NCBI RefSeq assembly: GCF_040096075.1
Contig: NZ_JBBMFJ010000041.1
Span: forward strand, 1 to 23,293
Direction of reading: 5' to 3'
DNA length: 23,293 nucleotides
Source: Brotaphodocola faecis
GTDB lineage: Bacteria > Bacillota > Clostridia > Lachnospirales > Lachnospiraceae
The position numbers and the translations under genes were made by a program. Positions 15,286 through 21,597 of this stretch are shown piece after piece; position 1 is the first letter of the stretch, and each line of letters opens with the position of its first letter. Below the pieces are notes generated by a model. It worked only from the letters and a program-made list of their open reading frames with translations. It had not been told where the DNA came from and did not search any database.

Positions 15286-15978
15286 TTACGCCTGTCTCGG
15301 GTCGATGATCTTAACTGCATCAGCAACACGGCCGTACTGACCTTTTGCCTTCTCCCAGGCGGTGTTCGGGTCATCACCCTTCTTGATGAAGTCAGTCATC
15401 TTGCCAAGGCTTACGAACTGATAACCAATGATCTGATCGTCTGCGTCCAGAGCGATACCGGTTACATAGCCCTCAGCCATCTCCAGGTAACGAGGACCTT
15501 TCTTTAAGGTTCCGTACATGGTGCCAACCTGGGAACGAAGACCTTTACCAAGATCCTCCAGGCCAGCGCCGATCGGCAGTCCGTCCTCAGAGAATGCACT
15601 CTGGGTTCTGCCGTATGCGATCTGTAAGAACAGTTCTCTCATTGCGGTGTTGATTGCGTCACATACCAGGTCGGTATTCAGAGCCTCCAGAACGGTTAAG
15701 CCCGGAAGAATCTCTGCTGCCATTGCTGCGGAGTGAGTCATGCCGGAGCAGCCGATGGTCTCAACCAGAGCCTCCTGGATGATACCCTCTTTTACGTTCA
15801 GGGTCAGCTTGCAGGCACCCTGCTGCGGAGCACACCAGCCCACACCATGGGTCAAACCGGAAATGTCGGAAACCTGTTTGGACTGTACCCATTTTGCTTC
15901 TTCCGGAATCGGAGCAGCGCCATGATGAACGCCCTGTGCAACTGTGCACATCTCTTCTACTTCATGTGAATAAATCAT
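15286..15978 (-). CDS. NifU/IscU-like iron-sulfur cluster assembly scaffold protein
   Basis: This is a 230-residue product. The stretch TIGCSGMTHSAAMAAEIL (C77) matches the IscU/NifU motif GCxxxxASxSxxxE, and C49, C56 and C106 could supply further cluster ligands, with C106 near the place of the last IscU cysteine. A C-terminal extension (about 150-230) is beyond the usual U-type length and is typical of the form found beside GGGtGRT proteins. The start at 15978 (MIYSHEVEEM) is chosen because AAAGGAG lies 8 nt upstream. The frame is open for 31 more codons but has no such site there. It is first in a two-gene operon with the GGGtGRT gene. It is probably cytosolic. Which client receives the cluster is unknown. 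Confidence 0.83.
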   Translation of the reverse strand: MIYSHEVEEMCTVAQGVHHGAAPIPEEAKWVQSKQVSDISGLTHGVGWCAPQQGACKLTLNVKEGIIQEALVETIGCSGMTHSAAMAAEILPGLTVLEALNTDLVCDAINTAMRELFLQIAYGRTQSAFSEDGLPIGAGLEDLGKGLRSQVGTMYGTLKKGPRYLEMAEGYVTGIALDADDQIIGYQFVSLGKMTDFIKKGDDPNTAWEKAKGQYGRVADAVKIIDPRQA

Positions 15979-16156
15979 GTTAAAACTCCTTTCAACTATG
16001 TAATGTCCTGAAAGTACGTGCTGCACGATATTTCCTCCAATCTGAATATGCCCTGTACCCGGCATACGCAAAGATTGTCAAAAACATCACACCATACTTG
16101 ATTACATTTTCTCACAAAAGTGACAAATAGTCCATAGTTTTTTTGTAGAAATTTAA
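15979..16156 (-). promoter_or_regulatory. Leader and putative promoter of the Fe-S scaffold operon
   Basis: A minus-strand TTGACA (16081-16076) is followed after 18 bp by TACAGG (16057-16052), a poor -10, so the promoter call is tentative. Small inverted repeats occur in the leader: TATGCC/GGCATA (16047-16052 and 16061-16066) and CGTGC-T-GCACG (16017-16027). Upstream, TCACttttGTGA on the minus strand (about 16113-16124) is a short palindrome. No known riboswitch pattern was recognised. Confidence 0.35.
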
Positions 16157-16190
16157 GAGCAGATACCACAAATGTATGTGGCACCTGCTC
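16157..16190 (-). terminator. Hairpin downstream of gltA, possible minus-strand terminator
   Basis: Arms at 16157-16170 and 16177-16190 surround a 6-nt loop. In minus-strand RNA all 14 pairs form, two of them G-U. In plus-strand RNA the same two positions are A-C mismatches, so the minus strand is the folded one and it would end the gltA transcript. The minus-strand tail TTAAATTTCT is a weak U-run, while the plus side has a seven-T run, so termination may be partial or bidirectional. Confidence 0.6.
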
Positions 16191-16213
16191 TTTTTTTCCA
16201 TTATTTTACATTT

Positions 16214-16362
16214 GATTATTTGTAACTGTTCAGTAGGTCTGCGCATTCACTGCGCTGACCGTATGAAAACATGGGCTTGCAGGCAAAAATCCCATTGCCG
16301 AAGGCAATTTTCAATGGATTTTTGCCCGTAACTGTGAAGGTACTGAGCAGTTACGATTATTT
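16214..16362. mobile_element. 133-bp MITE-like element (16222-16354) with 8-bp target duplication
   Basis: The element begins GTAACTGTTCAGTA and ends TACTGAGCAGTTAC, giving inverted ends with one mismatch over 14 bp. It is flanked by GATTATTT at 16214-16221 and 16355-16362. Inside are hairpin A (16236-16245 with 16251-16260, one mismatch), hairpin B (16282-16297 with 16312-16326, one bulge), a smaller alternative ATTGCC-gaa-GGCAAT (16294-16308) that shares bases with B, and the 27-bp palindrome (16328-16354) also found alone at 4822-4848. It has no coding capacity. The right duplication includes the gltA stop codon. GTAA ends and 8-bp duplications suggest mobilisation by an IS66-family transposase. 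Confidence 0.85.
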
Positions 16363-17745
16363 GTTGCTTAAGTACTCGTGGATACCCTTTGCGCCGTGCT
16401 TTCCTGCTTCCATAGCCAGGATTACGGTAGCTGCGCCGGTTACGGCATCACCGCCTGCGAACACGCCTTCACGGGAGGTCTGCCCGTTTGCAGGCTCTGC
16501 AACGATACATTTCCGCTTGTTGATCTCAAGGCCCTCGGTGGTAGAGGAAATGAGCGGGTTCGGGGAGGTACCCAGGGACATGATGACGGTATCTACGTCC
16601 ATCACATACTCAGAACCCGGGATCTCGACCGGACGGCGTCTTCCGGATGCATCCGGCTCGCCAAGCTCCATCTTCACAACCTTGATGCCTTTCACCCAGT
16701 CGTTCTCATCGGTCAGGATCTCTACCGGGTTGGTCAGAAGGTCAAAGATGACGCCCTCTTCTTTTGCGTGGTGAACTTCCTCCACACGGGCCGGAAGCTC
16801 TGCCTCGCTGCGGCGGTACACGATATGTACCTCAGCGCCGAGACGCAGTGCGGTTCTTGCAGCATCCATGGCTACGTTTCCACCGCCGACTACAGCAACC
16901 TTCTTGCCTGCTACGATTGGGGTGTCATAGTCCTCGCGGAATGCTTTCATCAGGTTGTTTCTGGTTAAGTACTCGTTTGCGGAGAATACGCCGTTTGCGT
17001 TCTCGCCCGGGATACCCATGAACTTCGGAAGGCCTGCGCCGGAACCGATAAATACTGCTTCAAAGCCCTCTTCGTCCATCAGCTCGTCGATGGTAACGGA
17101 CTTGCCGATGATGACGTCAGTCTCAATCTTAACGCCTAATTTCTTTACGTTCTCAATCTCAGAGCGGACAACGGTCTCTTTCGGGAGACGGAACTCCGGG
17201 ATACCGTAGGTTAAAACTCCGCCCGGCTCATGAAGTGCCTCGAAGATGGTTACATGGTAACCCAGCTTTGCCAGATCACCTGCACAGGTCAGGCCGGCAG
17301 GGCCGGAACCAACCACAGCAACCTTCTTGCCGTTTTTCTCTTCTGCTGCCTTCGGAACGAAGCCGTTCTCTCTGGACCAGTCAGCCACGAAACGCTCCAG
17401 CTTACCGATAGAGATCGGCTCACCTTTGATTCCGCGGATGCACTTGCCCTCGCACTGGCTCTCCTGCGGGCATACACGGCCGCAGACTGCCGGAAGTGCG
17501 GAAGACTCAGCGATGACATTTGCTGCAGCCTCGAAGTTTCCAGCCTCGACTTCTTTGATGAAGCCCGGGATGTTGATGGAAACCGGGCAGCCGCTCATGC
17601 ACTTTGCGTTGTTCTTACATTTTAAGCATCTGGAAGCCTCTTCCATAGCCTCTTCTTTGTTATATCCATAGCACACTTCCTCAAAATTGGTAGCGCGCAC
17701 CTTTGCGTCCTGCTCTCTGACAGGAGTCTTCTTTAATACGTCCAT
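16357..17745 (-). CDS. gltA: NADPH-dependent glutamate synthase small-chain-like / NfnB subunit
   Basis: This 462-residue flavoprotein is commonly annotated GltA. The N-terminal domain has two cysteine sets for [4Fe-4S] clusters: C40, C43, C49, C53 and C88, C92, C98, C102. An FAD-binding VVGSGPAGLTCAGDLA is at 144-159, and an NADP-binding VVGGGNVAMDAARTALRLGAEVHIVYRR near 287. The C-terminal GGDAVTGAATVILAMEAGK closes the FAD site. In a gene pair with the upstream FAD/NAD-binding subunit it is best read as NfnB of the electron-bifurcating NADH-dependent ferredoxin:NADP oxidoreductase; no glutamate synthase large subunit is in the window. ATG at 17745 follows GGAGG. The stop codon lies in the target duplication of the mobile element downstream. 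Confidence 0.92.
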   Translation of the reverse strand: MDVLKKTPVREQDAKVRATNFEEVCYGYNKEEAMEEASRCLKCKNNAKCMSGCPVSINIPGFIKEVEAGNFEAAANVIAESSALPAVCGRVCPQESQCEGKCIRGIKGEPISIGKLERFVADWSRENGFVPKAAEEKNGKKVAVVGSGPAGLTCAGDLAKLGYHVTIFEALHEPGGVLTYGIPEFRLPKETVVRSEIENVKKLGVKIETDVIIGKSVTIDELMDEEGFEAVFIGSGAGLPKFMGIPGENANGVFSANEYLTRNNLMKAFREDYDTPIVAGKKVAVVGGGNVAMDAARTALRLGAEVHIVYRRSEAELPARVEEVHHAKEEGVIFDLLTNPVEILTDENDWVKGIKVVKMELGEPDASGRRRPVEIPGSEYVMDVDTVIMSLGTSPNPLISSTTEGLEINKRKCIVAEPANGQTSREGVFAGGDAVTGAATVILAMEAGKHGAKGIHEYLSNK

Positions 17746-17763
17746 TTCTTATCCTCCGATCAC

Positions 17764-17782
17764 AGACAGCTTCCCGCTGTCT
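17764..17782. repeat. Small perfect hairpin between nfnA and gltA
   Basis: AGACAGC (17764-17770) pairs with GCTGTCT (17776-17782) around TTCCC. It sits in the 75-bp gap shortly before the gltA ribosome binding site on the minus strand. With no T-run it is not a terminator. It could affect processing or relative translation of the two subunits. Confidence 0.45.
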
Positions 17783-17820
17783 TGCCTAATGAATCCAAAT
17801 GAGTGAACCTGCTGCCCGGA

Positions 17821-18705
17821 TCAACCGTTGCACTGGCCGCAGCCGCCGTGATGGGTGTCTCCCTCGACAGCCTTTAACATGGCTCTGCCCTCTTCGGTCT
17901 TGTACATCTGCTGACGCTTCATAGCCTCATCAAAGTTCACAAGATGGCCGTCAAACTCCGGTCCGTCTACACATGCGAACTTCACTTCATCGCCAACGGT
18001 TAAGCGGCATGCTCCGCACATACCGGTTCCGTCTACCATGATCGGGTTCATGCTGACGATGGTCGGAATATTCAGCTCTTTGGTCAGTTTGCATACAAAT
18101 TTCATCATGATCATCGGTCCGATGGCTACGCATACATCGTACTGTTTGCCCTGGTTCTCTACCAGATCCTTGATCACATCGGTTACCATGCCCTTGCGCA
18201 CATAGGAACCGTCGTCGGTGGTAATGTAAAGATTTCCAGCCTGCTCCTTCATCATATCTTCCAGAATCAGAAGGTCTTTGTTCTTGGCACCTACGATAAC
18301 ATCTGCATCAATGCCGTGCTGCTTCATCCACTTTACCTGCGGATAAACCGGTGCGGTACCAACGCCGCCTGCTACGAATAAGTACTTGCGGCCCTTTACT
18401 TCCTCGAAATCTTCCTTGACAAACTCGGACGGCTGACCAAGCGGTCCTACGAAGTCCTGGAATGCGTCGCCTGCCTGTAACTCAGACATCTTTAAGGTAG
18501 ATGCGCCTACGATCTGGAACACGATGGTTACGGTGCCCTTCTCGCGGTCGAAATCACAGATGGTAAGCGGGATACGCTCGCCCTTCTCATCCATCTTTAC
18601 AATGACAAATTCACCCGGCTGGCAGGATCTTGCCACTCTCGGAGCTTCTACATCCATCAGGAAAATCTTCTCCGCAAGCTTTTCCGCTTTTAAAATCTTA
18701 TACAT
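17821..18705 (-). CDS. nfnA: FAD/NAD-binding ferredoxin-NADP reductase subunit (NfnA, sulfide dehydrogenase/PyrK-like)
   Basis: The 294-residue protein has an N-terminal FAD-binding beta barrel (about 1-95; RIPLTICDFD near 44-53), an NAD-binding domain starting with VAGGVGTAPVYP (111-122), and a PyrK-like [2Fe-2S] segment DGTGMCGACRLTVG with C230, C233 and C245. D225 is a candidate fourth ligand, as the NfnA cluster is known to use three Cys and one Asp. The tail GGCGQCNG adds two further cysteines of unknown role. The start at 18705 (MYKILKAEK) is set by AGGAGG about 10 nt upstream; the frame is open further up but lacks a site. It lies upstream of gltA/nfnB, so together they would couple NADH and reduced ferredoxin to NADPH formation. 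Confidence 0.9.
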   Translation of the reverse strand: MYKILKAEKLAEKIFLMDVEAPRVARSCQPGEFVIVKMDEKGERIPLTICDFDREKGTVTIVFQIVGASTLKMSELQAGDAFQDFVGPLGQPSEFVKEDFEEVKGRKYLFVAGGVGTAPVYPQVKWMKQHGIDADVIVGAKNKDLLILEDMMKEQAGNLYITTDDGSYVRKGMVTDVIKDLVENQGKQYDVCVAIGPMIMMKFVCKLTKELNIPTIVSMNPIMVDGTGMCGACRLTVGDEVKFACVDGPEFDGHLVNFDEAMKRQQMYKTEEGRAMLKAVEGDTHHGGCGQCNG

Positions 18706-18775
18706 TTCCTTCCTCCTGTTTTGCAATCTGCAAATTCTGCATGCCATCAAAAAACTTTTTAGATATGCTGAAAGT

Positions 18776-18804
18776 ATTTTAGCACCTCTTTGTTTAAATG
18801 GCAA
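18776..18804 (-). promoter_or_regulatory. Promoter of the nfnA-gltA operon
   Basis: On the minus strand TTGCCA (18804-18799), 17 bp, then TAAAAT (18781-18776) preceded by TGC, an extended -10. The predicted start near 18769 gives a leader of about 63 nt. A second possible promoter lies upstream: TGTACA (18859-18854), 16 bp, TATAAT (18837-18832), overlapping the end of folA. Confidence 0.65.
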
Positions 18805-18811
18805 TACATTA

Positions 18812-18829
18812 TTGTTAATAACATAACAT
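18812..18829. promoter_or_regulatory. Rex-like operator upstream of nfnA
   Basis: TTGTTAATAACATAACAT agrees with the clostridial Rex consensus TTGTTAA-N4-TTAACAA at 12 of 14 fixed positions. It sits 8 bp upstream of the -35 at 18799-18804 and across the predicted start (about 18825) of the upstream TATAAT promoter. Rex senses the NADH/NAD ratio, which would suit a transhydrogenase-like enzyme. The match was made by eye in an AT-rich stretch, so chance is possible. Confidence 0.4.
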
Positions 18830-18842
18830 ATATTATACCGCT

Positions 18843-19331
18843 TTATTTCTTTTTGTACAGCCGATATTCGTAACAAAGATCAAAATATGTCTGTTCGTCG
18901 CTCTCCTGAACCATTTCCCAGGCCTCATCCTGGTCCAGATTCGGAAAATGGGTATCCGCTGCGTAGGCAAAATCAATCCAGGTAATCTGTGCCTCATCGC
19001 AGTAGGGCAGAAACTGCCGGTAGACACTCTCACCGCCGATGATGTAAACATCGTCCGTGTGATAAGCGTTCAGCAGCTCCATCACCTCTTCCATGCTGCC
19101 GCACACGGTGGCTCCTTTGACCTTGTAATCCAGGTCAGAAGTGAGGATGATGTTGGTCCGGCCGTAAAGAGGCTGCGCGCCCGGCATGCTTTCCAGTGTT
19201 TTTCGCCCCATAACGATGACCTTTCCCATAGTCTCGTTCCGGAACATTTTCTGATCCTGGGGAATGGACACCAGAAGCTGCCCCTTGTTTCCAATGGCCC
19301 AGTTTTTATCTACTGCCGCAATCAGTTTCAC
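18843..19331 (-). CDS. folA: Dihydrofolate reductase
   Basis: This 162-residue enzyme reduces dihydrofolate to tetrahydrofolate with NADPH. It shows the N-terminal LIAAVDKNWAIGNKG, the conserved KVIVMGRKTLESMPG cofactor loop, and IIGGESVYRQFLPYCDEAQIT near 96-116. The catalytic acid is D26 (IPQDQKMF). The usual LPW before it is LLV here, so the active-site tryptophan (E. coli W22) is replaced by V21. The start is GTG at 19331, 6 bp after the upstream gene's stop, with TAGG/AGGAGG overlapping that gene's end, so translation is coupled. The partner gene upstream is a ThyX-fold protein, a functional link because ThyX-type thymidylate synthesis and DHFR both concern reduced folates. Confidence 0.93.
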   Translation of the reverse strand: MKLIAAVDKNWAIGNKGQLLVSIPQDQKMFRNETMGKVIVMGRKTLESMPGAQPLYGRTNIILTSDLDYKVKGATVCGSMEEVMELLNAYHTDDVYIIGGESVYRQFLPYCDEAQITWIDFAYAADTHFPNLDQDEAWEMVQESDEQTYFDLCYEYRLYKKK

Positions 19332-19337
19332 GTTATC

Positions 19338-19967
19338 CTACGCCTCCTCTTCCTCTGCCAGGATCAGTTCCTTTGCGTAAGGCAGGGTTTTGATCCAGTC
19401 ACAGAAGGTGTGCCATTCATCCAGCTTGTGGTTCTTTCTCGCAAAATAAATATTGATCAGTGTCTCATAATTTAAGGTGCAGGTGCGCATCTGGTTGTAG
19501 CTGGACGGCAGAAGCTGGATCATGTCATACCAGTACGCCTTATTCTTCGTCTCCACATATTTTAAGCGGATTTTCTCCAGTTGCTCTACAATGGTCTGCA
19601 TATAGGCTTCGCTCTCCGGTGTCAGATGATCGTGGCTGAAATCATCTAACTCGAATGGCTTGCTGTGGATCTTGTGCATGGTGCTGGTGGAGTTTGCTAC
19701 CGTTGCCACTTTGTACGTGTCATATTCCTTCCACCAGTACATCGGTGCCGTGATATCTACCGACACAAAGACCTGGCGGATGTATTTGCGGTGGTCACTT
19801 CCGGCCCGGCGCAGGCGCCTGGCCAGTCCCAGGTCATTCGGACCCAATACATAGTTTCCATCCTCATCGTAAAAGCTGTCCATCCGGTCCCAGCTGTTCA
19901 TGGGGTTTCTGGCCCCGCGCATGGCATTTTCCAGATTCATGACGCTGGTGCGTTCTAATTTAATCAT
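19338..19967 (-). CDS. ThyX-fold protein lacking the canonical RHR motif
   Basis: The 209-residue protein aligns by eye with flavin-dependent thymidylate synthase ThyX. DITAPMYWWKEYDTYKVATV (71-90) matches the ThyX segment before and through RHRxxS, with TYK (84-86) where RHR stands and T94 (flanked by S93 and S95) near the position of the ThyX active-site serine. LLPSSYNQMRTCTLNYETLI (152-171) followed by FARKNHKLDEW matches the C-terminal ThyX block, keeping the R177 equivalent of the substrate-binding Arg. It is cytosolic, without signal or membrane segments. ATG at 19967 has AAGGA upstream. It precedes folA by 6 bp, which supports a folate/dTMP-related role. Whether it is an active synthase is open. 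The homology is from memory, without a search. Confidence 0.65.
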   Translation of the reverse strand: MIKLERTSVMNLENAMRGARNPMNSWDRMDSFYDEDGNYVLGPNDLGLARRLRRAGSDHRKYIRQVFVSVDITAPMYWWKEYDTYKVATVANSTSTMHKIHSKPFELDDFSHDHLTPESEAYMQTIVEQLEKIRLKYVETKNKAYWYDMIQLLPSSYNQMRTCTLNYETLINIYFARKNHKLDEWHTFCDWIKTLPYAKELILAEEEEA

Positions 19968-20006
19968 GTTCTATTCCTTCCTTGTTGGTACCTGTCAAAA
20001 CGCTGG

Positions 20007-20027
20007 CTGTGACCCGCCATTTCACAG
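20007..20027 (-). terminator. Weak hairpin after the YqeB-MocA gene
   Basis: On the minus strand CTGTGA and TCACAG form a 6-bp stem around a 9-nt loop, followed by GCCAGCGTTTTGAC. The stem is short and the T-run is only four, so transcription may well continue into the ThyX-like and folA genes. Confidence 0.25.
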
Positions 20028-20039
20028 TTCTGGCGCAGG

Positions 20040-21491
20040 TCAATCGTTCTGATTATAACAAAGCTGGGATTTCTCGTCAACATCAGCCAGTTCCTGAGGA
20101 TTTTTTATCAAAAAGCGTGCCACATTCTCCGGATGCGCCAGAAGAACCTTCTTTCCGCCCACATCTCCGCTTAAAGCAAGCAGCTCCTTTCGGTACTCCG
20201 GCGCGAAAACAACCGGATTTCCGTCCACGCCTTCACAGGTCACGCAGGCCATGCCCTTGCTGTTTTTCCGGAATGCAGTCAAAAGGCCCTGAATGGTCTC
20301 GCGGGTCAGCCACGGCTGGTCGCTGACGGAAAAGCAGACTGCGTAATGCTCCGGAATCTGCTCCAGGGCAAGATGCACGGAATGGGAAATGCCCAGGGCA
20401 CTGTCGTTGTTCTTTACAGGTTCAAAGCCTTCGTTTGCCAGATCTTTCAGAATTTCATCATACTGGCTCACCACAATTTTTTCCGCGAAACAGTCCTCCG
20501 GCATGGCATTTACCTCATCTGCCACATGGCGGTACATCAGACGCCCGTCCACCTCGGTGAGCAGCTTGTTGGTGCCAAAACGTCGGCTGTCCCCGGCTGC
20601 CAGAAGCACCATGGCCACCGGCATATGGTCATGCGGCAGAAAACGGTGGCTTAAAATAGCCTCCAGCACGCCGCCTCCGATGGAAGATGCCTTATCAGAC
20701 ACAGTAAAGCAGTGTGCCACCTCACAACGCGGGTCTACGTCACCGGATTTCATGCCGGTGGTTACCTCCACACCGTCCTGCAGAAGGCCGCGCACCACGC
20801 CGTCAATCTGAGCTAATACCGGAACTCCGTTCACACGGCCTACCACATCTCCTTTTTTCACAACGCTTCCAATTGTTACATCCCCCTTGAACGTGCCGTC
20901 CGCCGGAGCCTTGATCAGACGCTCCAGTCCATAGCCACCGATCAGGCCCGGAATTCCGGTATTCGGAATGGCGCTTCCCTTCCAGATGCAGCGTCCAAGG
21001 TAATGACCGCGCTTGGTCTCTACCACGCAGTGGCAGTCTTCTCCGGCGGTAAAACCCGGACCAACGCCAACCACAAACGGCGCGTCCGTCATCTTTGTGC
21101 CAAGATTTCGTTTGGCCAGAATGGCGTCCACCACCACATCCGGCTGAAATTCATGGATACATTCTGCTTTTTCATCCACCATGATGGCAATATTGCCTTT
21201 CTGAATCTCTGTTTCCGCCATTTTCACGGAATCACACAGCACACCAGTCACATCTTCCACCTGCATGCGGCCCTGATAAACTGCAGGAGAAAATGCTACC
21301 GTGCGGCGCACGGTGGTGGGCACCGCGATGTCTGTCATCAGAATCCGGAATCCGCCCCGGTGCAGCCGCAACGCGATACCGCTGGCCAGATCCCCGGATC
21401 CTTTGATCAGAACCCGGCCCATGCCGTCTGCTGCTCCCGTCTGTGTCTGTTTTCTTTCAGCGTTTGTTGTCTTTGTCTCTATATGATCCAT
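20040..21491 (-). CDS. yqeB: YqeB-MocA fusion: selenium-dependent molybdenum hydroxylase maturation protein
   Basis: This is a 483-residue two-domain protein. Residues about 24-285 match the YqeB/EF2563 family: RVLIKGSGDLASGIALRLHRGGF (Rossmann-like), DVVVDAILAKRNLGT, VGVGPGFTAGEDCHCVVET and a C-terminal GGGVLEAIL. Residues about 291-465 are a MocA/MobA-type nucleotidyltransferase: VLLAAGDSRRFGTNKLL, FSVSDQPWLTRETI and GNPVVFAPEYRKELLALSGDVGGK. YqeB is linked genetically to selenium-dependent molybdenum hydroxylases; MocA transfers CMP to molybdopterin. In E. coli these are separate neighbouring genes. ATG at 21491 follows GGAGAAGGA; the frame is open upstream but without a site. yqeC lies 106 bp upstream. 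No hydroxylase gene is present in the window. Confidence 0.87.
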   Translation of the reverse strand: MDHIETKTTNAERKQTQTGAADGMGRVLIKGSGDLASGIALRLHRGGFRILMTDIAVPTTVRRTVAFSPAVYQGRMQVEDVTGVLCDSVKMAETEIQKGNIAIMVDEKAECIHEFQPDVVVDAILAKRNLGTKMTDAPFVVGVGPGFTAGEDCHCVVETKRGHYLGRCIWKGSAIPNTGIPGLIGGYGLERLIKAPADGTFKGDVTIGSVVKKGDVVGRVNGVPVLAQIDGVVRGLLQDGVEVTTGMKSGDVDPRCEVAHCFTVSDKASSIGGGVLEAILSHRFLPHDHMPVAMVLLAAGDSRRFGTNKLLTEVDGRLMYRHVADEVNAMPEDCFAEKIVVSQYDEILKDLANEGFEPVKNNDSALGISHSVHLALEQIPEHYAVCFSVSDQPWLTRETIQGLLTAFRKNSKGMACVTCEGVDGNPVVFAPEYRKELLALSGDVGGKKVLLAHPENVARFLIKNPQELADVDEKSQLCYNQND

Positions 21492-21597
21492 GATAATCCT
21501 TCTCCTTTTTCCTGTCTGTATTTTTCGTTTCTGCCTTCCCGATATTCCGGCTTCTGTTCTTTGATGCGTCCAGGGCAATCCCCTGTTTCAGACCCCA

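Noticed and set aside
15979..16071. N-terminal extension of the Fe-S scaffold protein by 31 residues
   Set aside because: No ribosome binding site at the upstream start, while AAAGGAG is ideally placed before the ATG at 15978; the extra part is leader sequence with small hairpins.
16222..16354. Riboswitch interpretation of the structured 133 bp
   Set aside because: It lies after gltA rather than before a gene, recurs at 1-75 in inverse orientation, and has target duplications, so a mobile element explains it better.
18706..18876. N-terminal extension of the NfnA-like protein by 57 residues
   Set aside because: It would cover the promoter and overlap folA; AGGAGG precedes the ATG at 18705, where the family's FAD domain begins.
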